Positions 1-6,337 of a stretch of 6,504 bases of DNA are shown piece after piece. A model generated the notes under the pieces. That model was not told the origin of the DNA and made no database searches. It worked only from the letters and a program-made list of their open reading frames with translations. Both the position numbers and the translations under genes were made by a program. The DNA is from Bacteroidales bacterium (GTDB taxonomy: Bacteria > Bacteroidota > Bacteroidia > Bacteroidales > UBA1402): assembly GCA_003506275.1 (NCBI GenBank), contig DOBD01000205.1:14391-20894 (forward strand), written 5' to 3'. Within the stretch, counting starts at the first letter, position 1; every line of letters starts with the position of its first letter.

Positions 1-2
1 TA

Positions 3-755
3 CGGTTGTATCGGTTTGTCAAGCCAATAGAGGCTACTTGTTTGAAAAGGGCAGACCGCATCATTGCGACGAGCCAATTGTATGCAGATCACTCCTTGCC
101 CCTTAGGCCCTTTTTACAAAAGGTCTCCATTTTACCTTGCGCCATCGAAACGGAACAATTCTCAGAAGAAAGATTAAACAAACACGTCTATGAGAAACTC
201 AAGGTAACGTATCAAGGGAAGAAGGTGATCTTTTTTATTGGTCGTCATGTACCCTACAAGGGATTGACCTTTTTATTGCAAGCGGAGAAATTCATTAAGA
301 ATGATTGCGTGATTGTTATTGGTGGCAGTGGCCCTTTAACAGCGGCGCTAAAAAAAGAGAATACATCTTCCAGAATCCACTTTCTTGGTCATTTGTCTGA
401 AGACGAGTTATTGGCCTATTTCAACCTTGCAGATATTTTTGCGTTCCCTTCGATTACTAAAAATGAGGCTTTTGGAGTGGTGTTGGCGGAGGCCATGTAT
501 TGCAAGACGCCACCTGTAACGTTCACTATTGATGGCTCTGGGGTTAATTGGGTTAGTTTGCACAATCAGACAGGGCTTGAAGTTGAAAATATGAATGTAA
601 AAAAGTTTGCTGAAGCATTGGATGAGTTGCTGGCCAATGATGAACTTCGTAGATCACTTGCCAATAACGCAAAGTTGCGCATAGAAACCTACTTTACATC
701 AAAAGCAATTAGGAAAACCCTAGAAGAAATTTACACTTCGTTACTAGCATTATAA
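3..755 (+). CDS. GT4-family glycosyltransferase, C-terminal part (5' end outside window)
   Basis: This is the C-terminal nucleotide-sugar-binding half of a GT-B fold, retaining GT4 glycosyltransferase. Such enzymes move a sugar from a nucleotide donor to a lipid-linked acceptor at the cytoplasmic face of the inner membrane. Counting from the Leu codon at 6-8, visible motifs are KRADRIIATS (residues 14-23, the usual end of the acceptor domain), GRHVPYKG (79-86, Arg and Lys that contact the donor phosphates) and EAFGVVLAE (154-162, the E-x7-E signature). The frame is open to the left edge and the TTG at 6 lies inside a conserved region, so it is not a real start; roughly the first third is missing, judged from typical family length of about 370 residues. 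It ends 14 bases before the epimerase gene, implying one operon. The sugar specificity cannot be read from sequence. The family call is secure. Confidence 0.9.
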   Translation, partial: RLYRFVKPIEATCLKRADRIIATSQLYADHSLPLRPFLQKVSILPCAIETEQFSEERLNKHVYEKLKVTYQGKKVIFFIGRHVPYKGLTFLLQAEKFIKNDCVIVIGGSGPLTAALKKENTSSRIHFLGHLSEDELLAYFNLADIFAFPSITKNEAFGVVLAEAMYCKTPPVTFTIDGSGVNWVSLHNQTGLEVENMNVKKFAEALDELLANDELRRSLANNAKLRIETYFTSKAIRKTLEEIYTSLLAL

Positions 756-769
756 AGAAAATTATTAGT

Positions 770-1756
770 ATGATAGCGTTAATTGGCGCCTCTGGATTTG
801 TTGGAACGAGGTTGACTACTCTCTTGAAGGAAGATTACTCCATTAAGATTATTGATAAGAATCAGAGCCATTTTTTTCCTGAATTAACTGTTTTGGCTGA
901 TGTAAGAAATCAGCCAGTTATGAGAGAAGTGCTCTCTGGTCAGCAAATGGTCGTTTTATTGGCAGCGGAACATAGGGATGATGTGACGCCGGTGTCGTTG
1001 TATTATGATGTCAATGTGCAGGGTGTCAAGAATGTCTTGCAGGCAATGGATGATAATGGTGTTACTTCCATATTGTTTGTAAGTTCTGTCGCTGTATACG
1101 GCATGAATAAGCAGAATCCCGATGAGTCTTTTCCTGCCGACCCGTTCAATCATTATGGTAAGAGTAAATGGCAGGCAGAAGAGGTACTGAGGGCGTGGTT
1201 TCAGCAAGATCCTACTAAACGGTCGTTGACCATCGTTCGACCAACGGTCATTTTTGGTGAAAGGAATCGAGGTAATGTGTTCAATTTATTGTCTCAAATT
1301 GCCTCAGGACGTTTTTTGATGGTTGGCAACGGCCATAACGTGAAGTCTATGGCTTATGTGGGTAACGTGGCCGCTTTTCTAAAGCATTGTCTTGATACGG
1401 CGACGCCGGGTTACCGGCTGTTTAATTATGTAGATAAACCCGACTTGTCAACAAATGAACTGGTTAATCAGGTGGAGATTAGCTTGGGAAAACGTCTTTC
1501 GCCGATACGACTACCTTTCTTTCTGGGGATGTTAGGTGGGTATTTTTTTGATGCCCTTTCTTTTGTTACAGGAAAGAAATTGGCCATTAGCTCAATTCGA
1601 GTCAAGAAATTCTGCTCTGTGACGCAGTTTGATGCAACGGCCGCACATCAATCCGGGTTTACAGCACCATACGCCTTGTCAGAGGGGCTGCATCGCACCT
1701 TGTATTACGAGTTCTTGGACCCGCAAAAAGATGCAATAGAATTTATTTCGGAATAA
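770..1756 (+). CDS. gnu: Gnu-type undecaprenyl-PP-GlcNAc 4-epimerase (extended SDR)
   Basis: This is an NAD-dependent epimerase of the extended short-chain dehydrogenase family, 328 residues. GASGFVG (6-12) is the Rossmann glycine motif, Asp29 ends the second strand as in NAD binders, and YGKSK (129-133) supplies the catalytic Tyr and Lys, with a Ser pair at 105-106. As remembered, without an alignment, it closely follows E. coli O157 Gnu (Z3206, about 331 residues): LLAAEHRDDV, SLYYDVNVQG, NHYGKSKWQAEEVLR, RPTVIFGERNRGNV, KSMAYVGN and YNYVDKPDL-like segments recur in the same order. Gnu interconverts undecaprenyl-PP-GlcNAc and undecaprenyl-PP-GalNAc, priming glycans that begin with GalNAc. 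The neighbouring glycosyltransferase fits this role. The ATG lies in AT-rich sequence with no Shine-Dalgarno match; it begins directly with the first Rossmann strand, which supports the start. The alternative is another lipid- or nucleotide-sugar epimerase. Confidence 0.82.
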   Translation: MIALIGASGFVGTRLTTLLKEDYSIKIIDKNQSHFFPELTVLADVRNQPVMREVLSGQQMVVLLAAEHRDDVTPVSLYYDVNVQGVKNVLQAMDDNGVTSILFVSSVAVYGMNKQNPDESFPADPFNHYGKSKWQAEEVLRAWFQQDPTKRSLTIVRPTVIFGERNRGNVFNLLSQIASGRFLMVGNGHNVKSMAYVGNVAAFLKHCLDTATPGYRLFNYVDKPDLSTNELVNQVEISLGKRLSPIRLPFFLGMLGGYFFDALSFVTGKKLAISSIRVKKFCSVTQFDATAAHQSGFTAPYALSEGLHRTLYYEFLDPQKDAIEFISE

Positions 1757-1757
1757 A

Positions 1758-1801
1758 GGGCTTATCGTGCATTAGTCCTTGATACAACGCACAGATAAGC
1801 C
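1758..1801. terminator. Hairpin at convergent gene junction, possible bidirectional terminator
   Basis: GGCTTATCGTGC (1759-1770) is the inverted complement of GCACAGATAAGCC (1789-1801) apart from one bulged A at 1793. The result is a 12-bp stem with an 18-base loop, flanked by AATAAAG on the left and ATTAT on the right. It starts just after the epimerase stop and covers the last codons and stop of the convergent FISUMP gene. That position suits a terminator serving both genes, but neither side has a long T run, so the function is inferred. Confidence 0.4.
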
Positions 1802-2557
1802 ATTATGCTCGTCGTATGAAACTGCTCCAGCACCCTTAGAGTTGTAAAATAAGGAGGTAACCCATGGGTCTTTTGTATCAGCCCAAATTGACGCGTTCCA
1901 ATAGGTGCCCTCTTGACCTATTCCGGAAAAGATTGATAATCGTGTGCCAGCACCCAATCCTGAAAAACCATAGTCATTAGTGGCTCCCGTATTGGGGCTG
2001 TTCCAATGCGCTGTTCCTGTTTCTTTCAGCTTGCCACCGGCGACAGTTCCCCCTCCAAGGAACTGGACCAGCGTGTTCCATTCTTCATGCGTAGGAACAT
2101 GCCAGCCTTCAGGAGCAATGTTTAGGGTGTCAATAATAGCGTACCAATTGTACAATCGCCCATATGTGTTTGAATGAGTGGGGTCGTTATCGTAATCACA
2201 ATAGGCTCCCTTAGTTGTTAACATCCATGCTGTGTTGTCAGTTACATTAGGGATGGGAGAGCCATCCCTGTATTTGGTGGTTTTAAGGTTTTCAACCATC
2301 CATACCTGAGTACCGATGGCGACAGCGTGGTAGAGGTTGCCATCGATGTCAACCACAGAGTCAACATAGGTAATTGGGTTAACGATAGTCGTGCTATCAT
2401 CATGCGTTGTCGTGTCAATGAAGACAATGCTGTCGACTTCGGCAACCATTAGCTGACTTACTTTTCCGCCCTTCTGATAAATCTGCATGATATTCTGGGC
2501 ACTCAAGGCGGTGATCAGAATTAAAAAAGTGGCAAGGGCAAGAATTCTCTTTTTCAT
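1772..2557 (-). CDS. Secreted FISUMP-domain protein (Fibrobacter succinogenes major paralogous domain)
   Basis: This 261-residue exported protein has unknown biochemical function. Residues 1-20 (MKKRIL... ending ALSA) are a classical signal peptide, cleaved before Gln21, with no lipobox Cys. Residues 24-48 (MQIYQKGG...EVDSIVFID) match the short leader common in Bacteroidota surface proteins. From about residue 68 comes a full FISUMP domain (TIGR02145): DGNLYHAVAIGTQVWMVENL (72-91), then YGRLYNWYA, GWHVPTHEEWN, NDYGFSGLGAG and the terminal GLSVRCIKD. The GWHVPT..EW and GLSVRC blocks recall formylglycine-generating-enzyme/C-type-lectin-like folds, so a binding role is possible, but this is inference. 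No C-terminal type IX sorting domain follows. The ATG has an AAGGAGG eight bases upstream. The gene lies 47 bases after the lipoprotein gene on the same strand and is probably co-transcribed with it. The domain is intact. Confidence 0.9.
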   Translation of the reverse strand: MKKRILALATFLILITALSAQNIMQIYQKGGKVSQLMVAEVDSIVFIDTTTHDDSTTIVNPITYVDSVVDIDGNLYHAVAIGTQVWMVENLKTTKYRDGSPIPNVTDNTAWMLTTKGAYCDYDNDPTHSNTYGRLYNWYAIIDTLNIAPEGWHVPTHEEWNTLVQFLGGGTVAGGKLKETGTAHWNSPNTGATNDYGFSGLGAGTRLSIFSGIGQEGTYWNASIWADTKDPWVTSLFYNSKGAGAVSYDEHNGLSVRCIKD

Positions 2558-2565
2558 GTTTTTAG

Positions 2566-2572
2566 CCTCCTT
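2566..2572 (-). promoter_or_regulatory. Strong Shine-Dalgarno site of the FISUMP gene
   Basis: On the minus strand AAGGAGG lies eight bases before the ATG at 2557. It fixes the start at the signal-peptide Met. None of the other gene starts in this window has a comparable match, which is normal for Bacteroidota and makes this site stand out. Confidence 0.75.
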
Positions 2573-2604
2573 CGTTAGTTGGTGTAAACCGTTTTCGCAT
2601 CCTG

Positions 2605-4038
2605 TTATTTATCAATGAGAAGTGATTCTCCAGTTGTGGGGAACTTATAGCTGATAAGATTTAAAGCAGAATAGCTTGATGGTTTTAGCTTAATCCACCC
2701 AATTTTTGTATCAACACCCTCCTTTTTTTTGAACCCGACATATCTGATTTCGTCCTTGATCCAAGCTTGACAATACTTATAGATAGTATTGTGATAATCA
2801 TATAGGTAATACGTAAAATTGATTGAATTCGAGGTGCTTTGATCTGTAGCGGATATCGTGCTATTGAGCTGATGGATTTTTGGAATGGCAATGATCCTTG
2901 TTGTGGTGACAGGACTCCCCATTATTTTAAGGTCATCGGTATATTCCATCGCGGAGTCGATAAACACTTCATACCCATTTCTGGGGTCTATGTATGCATA
3001 GATTTCCGTCGTATTCCCGTAACGACCATAAAATGCAATCCAGAAATCTTTAATGCCATCTGCATCGACATCCAGATAGGTTCCATCTCTATAATATTCA
3101 TTTGGATTCATAACCCACGCTGAGTCTTTAAGGCTTACTTCATCGGATACCGCGATGGTGCTCTCATAAACATGGGTTGTTCCTTCAGCTGTTAGTGATA
3201 ATGAAACAGTATAAAGACCACTGGCTGAATAGGTGTGATTGGGGGACTTCTCTGTTGATGTGGTGCCATCCCCGAAGGCCCAAATAGAGGTGGATGGAGT
3301 AGGGGCGTTATTTGAGAAACTGGCTTTTAATCCGATGAGTTTCGTTTTGAAATAGGCTGGTGTCTTATCGTCCAATGTTCGGAAGGTCTGTTGGTCGCCG
3401 TAATACACAGTCGTGTCATTAAATATGAAGGCGCGTACATAGTAGGTCGTGTTTTGTTCCAGTTCACTAATCAGGCATGAAAAAGTGCTATCTCCACTGT
3501 TCGTAGCCCAAACAACATAATCAGTCGTTGTAGGGTTTGGTGCTGTATTCCAACAGACACCTTTATTTGTTGCAATTGACCATATACTGTCATTTAGAAC
3601 TTCGCCTCCCGTCATGGCTGAATGTGCCGAAACCGAAGAGGGTAAGGTGGTTGTCAAAGGGTAGGGATTGGTTGTGATTTTTGTTTCAGGTCCGTAAGCT
3701 GTTCCGGCGTAATTTATTGCATAAGCCCTTACGTAATAGGTTGTTGATGAGGTTAATGAATCAAGGGTTGAGGTGAATCTGGTTGAATCCTCTTCTTCTC
3801 CAATCATGCTGAAGTCTGAAAGCGTGGGCCCGCGCCGTGTGCTCCAGCAGAAACCACACTCCGTGATTGGGCTTCCGTTGTTTGAAATAACTACGCCTTC
3901 AACAATGGCTGCTGTTTCAGTAATTGCGAGTAGTCTATTAGGACCTACAGTTGGTGGAAGGAGCACCTCGTAAGTACAGCCAATCAGCAAGCAGAGAATG
4001 CCAAGAAAAGCTAGAATAGGGCCAATCGTGGTTTTCAT
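2605..4038 (-). CDS. Lipoprotein with two fibronectin-like repeats and a PKD domain
   Basis: This is a 477-residue predicted lipoprotein of unknown function. The signal peptide ends in LLIGC, putting the lipidated Cys at residue 21. Two related fibronectin type III-like repeats follow. Repeat 1 spans about 31-124, with CGFCWST at 61-67 and TTYYVRAYAINYAGTAYG at 99-116. Repeat 2 spans about 127-221, with KGVCWNT at 159-165 and TTYYVRAFIFNDTTVYYG at 197-214. A PKD domain spans about 229-298, with WAFGDG at 253-258 and HTYSASGLYTVSL at 268-280. Residues 300-477 are unassigned; they contain DVDADGIKD (323-331), resembling a calcium-binding Asp loop, and YVGF...GWIKLK (433-452). Such modules usually serve as spacers or adhesion and binding domains, so an envelope-anchored ligand-binding role is plausible but not shown. 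The ATG has no Shine-Dalgarno; the start is supported by the complete signal peptide. It is the first gene of a probable operon with the FISUMP gene. Confidence 0.85.
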   Translation of the reverse strand: MKTTIGPILAFLGILCLLIGCTYEVLLPPTVGPNRLLAITETAAIVEGVVISNNGSPITECGFCWSTRRGPTLSDFSMIGEEEDSTRFTSTLDSLTSSTTYYVRAYAINYAGTAYGPETKITTNPYPLTTTLPSSVSAHSAMTGGEVLNDSIWSIATNKGVCWNTAPNPTTTDYVVWATNSGDSTFSCLISELEQNTTYYVRAFIFNDTTVYYGDQQTFRTLDDKTPAYFKTKLIGLKASFSNNAPTPSTSIWAFGDGTTSTEKSPNHTYSASGLYTVSLSLTAEGTTHVYESTIAVSDEVSLKDSAWVMNPNEYYRDGTYLDVDADGIKDFWIAFYGRYGNTTEIYAYIDPRNGYEVFIDSAMEYTDDLKIMGSPVTTTRIIAIPKIHQLNSTISATDQSTSNSINFTYYLYDYHNTIYKYCQAWIKDEIRYVGFKKKEGVDTKIGWIKLKPSSYSALNLISYKFPTTGESLLIDK

Positions 4039-4105
4039 GTGTTCGGCAAAAGTATGTGAATAAAGAACCCAAGACCTTAAAGCTAATATGGGGGTTTTTA
4101 CCTAC

Positions 4106-4140
4106 CAAATGTACTTTATTTTCTTGAATGCTATTCAAAA
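4106..4140 (-). promoter_or_regulatory. Candidate Bacteroidota-type promoter for the lipoprotein-FISUMP operon
   Basis: On the minus strand TTTTG (4136-4140) and TACATTTG (4106-4113) are separated by 22 bases. The second box matches the Bacteroidota -7 consensus TAnnTTTG exactly and the first matches the TTTG -33 box; the spacing is one or two bases longer than the usual 19-21. Transcription would start about 65 bases before the ATG at 4038. A second exact TAnnTTTG match (TACTTTTG, 4047-4054) lies so close to the ATG that it would give an almost leaderless transcript. Confidence 0.5.
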
Positions 4141-4199
4141 CATTGCTAAAAAAACACTGAAAACTAAGAAAAATGATTTTTGTTGAAGATTATATCGCC

Positions 4200-6209
4200 T
4201 TATTTGGATACTTTCCCCACCTCATTCTTAATGGCTTCCACGCCGGGGAAGCCCAGGCTTTCGTAGGTTTTGACGCCTTGTTTGTCGATGACCAGGTAGA
4301 AGGGGATGCCCTTGATGCCGAATTGTTGGCGCAGGTGCTGCATTTCATCGCTGGTGAGGCGGTAGTGCTCACCGTGGATGTCGGGGATCATGTTGTGCCA
4401 GGTATCGAGGGGGGAGCTTTCGTCGGCCAGGTAGAGGAAGACCACGCCTTGGGCGGCCAGGTCGGGTTTGGCCGGGTCCAGCGATTTCATGGCTGAACGG
4501 CAGGGACCGCACCAGGTGTTCCAGAAGTCGACCAGGATGGCTTTGCCGGCATAGGGTTTGATCAGGGCGGCGAAGAGGCTGTCAACGGGGACCTCCGGGG
4601 CTGTGCGGATGTAGTATCCACCCTGGCTGCGCTTGGCTTCGAGTTCGACCTTCAGGGCGTCGTTCAGGTCGGTCAGGTAGGCTTTGTAGAAAGGATTACC
4701 CAGATCGGCGAGCAAGTCCAGTGCGGCGTCACTCAGCGGGGTTTTGGTTTCCAGGTTTTTTGATGCGTTTTGGGTGGTTATCAGGTCGAAGACCAGGCCC
4801 TGGTTGGTGCCAATGATGCTGGCCAGGTAATCCAGGGGTTCCTGGGTTGTGGCTTTGGCCTGCAAGGCATTCATAATGGGCTGGTAAGTACGGGTGAAGG
4901 CTTTGACGCCGGCTTGGAACGCTGAGTCCTTGCGTGAGGGCTCCAGCAGGGGAGCAAAGCTGATCATGGTTTCCTGGGGCAGTTTGAGGTCTCTGATGGC
5001 AGGGCTGTTGATGCATTCAATCAACGCGGTCAATAAAGCCTCGGCCTTGGTGTTTTTGTCGTTCAGCTGCGTCTTGAAGAGTGCGACGGCAGCTTGGGCT
5101 TCTTCAGACAGCTTGCCCGTTTTTTCCAGGGAAGTCGTGTAATCGGTCAGTCCTTTGCGGAAGGCTTTCAGCCGTTTGGGTGACCAGTTGTCAAAATGTT
5201 CGGCAATCAGGTAGTCGGCGTACTCGATTTCCTGTGCAGTTAATGGTTGTGTGGCCTTGATGTGAGCCAGGTAGGCTGGCTTGGGGTTGCCCAGATTGAT
5301 GCGTGAGCGTTTGGGCATCAGGTATTTGCACGAATTGATGTTGTTGCCGTACAGGGCAATGTACAACGAGAAGGGATCGTTAATGGGTGATGATGCGAGG
5401 AAGTTGTAATAGGCCTTGTCGGGTTGGGGAATGACTACTTGCTGGTTGTCTTGACCTGATTGGTCTTTTTGGGCTTCTGTGGCATTCTTTAGGTCGTTGG
5501 TGGCAAAGAAGAGATCGTGCAAGCGTTCATGTTGAAGTTCCAGTTGTTTCAGTCGCTTGGCATTAGGAGTGGGGTTGAGCGTTTCTACAGCGACCATTGC
5601 CGTATCGTACTGCTTGTCGATGTACTTTTTGTAATCATCCAAGGACATGCCGGCGATGGATGACAAGTAGGCATCGTAGGCATCGTAGTTGATGATACGG
5701 ATGCTGCTCAACGCATCAATCTGGTTGTTGAGAGCCGCATTGGCCCCATCGAACAGGACCCATTTGGCTCCGTTGGTTTTGGCGGATAAATCCAGGTAAA
5801 TGGTCGAGGTGTTGCCCGGTGACAAATAAATGTAGTGGTTATAATCGTCTGTTCTGAATAAGACCTGGCCATTGCAGACCATGGGGATGTCAAGTTTAAA
5901 ACGTCCTTGTTGATCTGAGGTTATCTGGTAGGATTCCTGAATGTTGGTAACAGGGTTGTCGTAGAAGCATTGAACGGTCAACTTGTTGGTTTGCTCCTGG
6001 CCTTCTGGCAATCCCACCACGATACCTTCAATGGTGGCTATACCGGCTTTGAATACCGGTGTTTCCAGTGGGGCTTCGTCCACAGGATGTTGGGCGGCTG
6101 CCAGTACGGAGGCTGGAACCTGTGCGTGAGCGGATAGCGGGGTAAAGGCGGCTAAAGCGGTGCCAAAAGCGATGGTTAACAAACGGACGAGGCGGGATGA
6201 ACGGTTCAT
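4200..6209 (-). CDS. Secreted TlpA-like protein with C-terminal thioredoxin domain
   Basis: This 669-residue exported protein probably acts in periplasmic thiol-disulfide exchange. Residues 1-29 form a signal peptide ending SAHA before Gln30. Residues about 55-141 look like a small beta-sandwich, as at the N terminus of many Bacteroidota TlpA-family proteins. A long, mostly helical middle (about 145-535) matches nothing I recognise. The C-terminal thioredoxin domain has VDFWNTWCGPCR with Cys567 and Cys570, and a cis-Pro in GIKGIP at Pro636, so the redox site is intact. A TTG 27 bases upstream (6234-6236) is in frame, but I chose the ATG at 6207-6209 because it gives a clean signal peptide; neither start has a Shine-Dalgarno. 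It is divergent from the serpin-like gene and separated by 161 bases from the lipoprotein gene downstream. It is more GC-rich than the genes to its left. The natural partner is unknown. Confidence 0.88.
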   Translation of the reverse strand: MNRSSRLVRLLTIAFGTALAAFTPLSAHAQVPASVLAAAQHPVDEAPLETPVFKAGIATIEGIVVGLPEGQEQTNKLTVQCFYDNPVTNIQESYQITSDQQGRFKLDIPMVCNGQVLFRTDDYNHYIYLSPGNTSTIYLDLSAKTNGAKWVLFDGANAALNNQIDALSSIRIINYDAYDAYLSSIAGMSLDDYKKYIDKQYDTAMVAVETLNPTPNAKRLKQLELQHERLHDLFFATNDLKNATEAQKDQSGQDNQQVVIPQPDKAYYNFLASSPINDPFSLYIALYGNNINSCKYLMPKRSRINLGNPKPAYLAHIKATQPLTAQEIEYADYLIAEHFDNWSPKRLKAFRKGLTDYTTSLEKTGKLSEEAQAAVALFKTQLNDKNTKAEALLTALIECINSPAIRDLKLPQETMISFAPLLEPSRKDSAFQAGVKAFTRTYQPIMNALQAKATTQEPLDYLASIIGTNQGLVFDLITTQNASKNLETKTPLSDAALDLLADLGNPFYKAYLTDLNDALKVELEAKRSQGGYYIRTAPEVPVDSLFAALIKPYAGKAILVDFWNTWCGPCRSAMKSLDPAKPDLAAQGVVFLYLADESSPLDTWHNMIPDIHGEHYRLTSDEMQHLRQQFGIKGIPFYLVIDKQGVKTYESLGFPGVEAIKNEVGKVSK
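5667..5688. repeat. Short 9-bp tandem repeat inside the thioredoxin-protein gene
   Basis: GTAGGCATC occurs twice in tandem, followed by GTAG, about 2.4 copies. It keeps frame and encodes the repeated DAYDAY residues in the middle region of the protein. It could change length by slippage in whole codons; otherwise it is unremarkable. Confidence 0.7.
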
Positions 6210-6242
6210 GCTGGGTTGTTTTTTTGGTTGCCTCAAAGAAAC

Positions 6243-6267
6243 AAAAAAATCACCGCATATCCATGCG
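6243..6267 (-). terminator. Terminator-like hairpin with T run upstream of the thioredoxin-protein gene
   Basis: Read on the minus strand, CGCAT (6263-6267) and ATGCG (6254-6258) pair around a GGAT loop, with possible extra G-U/A-T pairs outside. GTGA and then seven T (6243-6249) follow. This is the shape of a weak intrinsic terminator. It sits about 34 bases before the ATG at 6209, so it could attenuate that gene if the promoter lies further upstream, or block antisense transcription coming from the serpin side. The stem is short, so the function is uncertain. Confidence 0.35.
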
Positions 6268-6307
6268 ATAGGAGGACAATAACGTGTAGCGTTTTGTCAT
6301 CCGGAAA

Positions 6308-6323
6308 GTCTATAGTTATAGAC
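6308..6323. promoter_or_regulatory. Perfect palindrome in divergent spacer, candidate operator
   Basis: GTCTATA and TATAGAC form perfect 7-bp arms around GT, ending 14 bases before the ATG of the serpin-like gene. The symmetry and position in a divergent spacer suit a dimeric regulator's binding site. The AT-rich centre could also overlap a promoter element. No regulator gene is visible in the window. Confidence 0.4.
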
Positions 6324-6337
6324 AAACACACACCGCC

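Noticed and set aside
956..1207. Minus-strand frame of 83 codons opposite the epimerase
   Set aside because: It overlaps the most conserved part of the epimerase, including the catalytic Tyr/Lys region, and has no signal or family resemblance.
1851..1980. AAGGAGG followed six bases later by an ATG and a 38-codon plus-strand frame inside the FISUMP gene
   Set aside because: The start signal looks good, but the sequence is antisense to conserved FISUMP codons (WVTSLFYN region) and the peptide has no recognisable feature; chance is likelier.
4141..4199. Intrinsic terminator after the thioredoxin-protein gene
   Set aside because: There are A and T runs but only very short A/T stems (AAAAATCATTTTT), too weak to call a terminator.
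4173..4496. Plus-strand open frame of 107 codons, mostly antisense to the thioredoxin domain
   Set aside because: It lies opposite the conserved WCGPC domain in GC-rich DNA, resembles no family, and is best explained as a mirror of the real reading frame.
6210..6236. TTG at 6234-6236 as the start of the thioredoxin-protein gene
   Set aside because: It would add nine polar residues before a complete signal peptide; the internal ATG gives a standard signal sequence.
6263..6289. AGGAGG (6270-6275) on the plus strand in the divergent spacer, as a ribosome site for a leader peptide
   Set aside because: The nearest downstream start (GTG at 6284) is immediately followed by TAG, and the ATG at 6263 stops after one codon, so no leader peptide exists.
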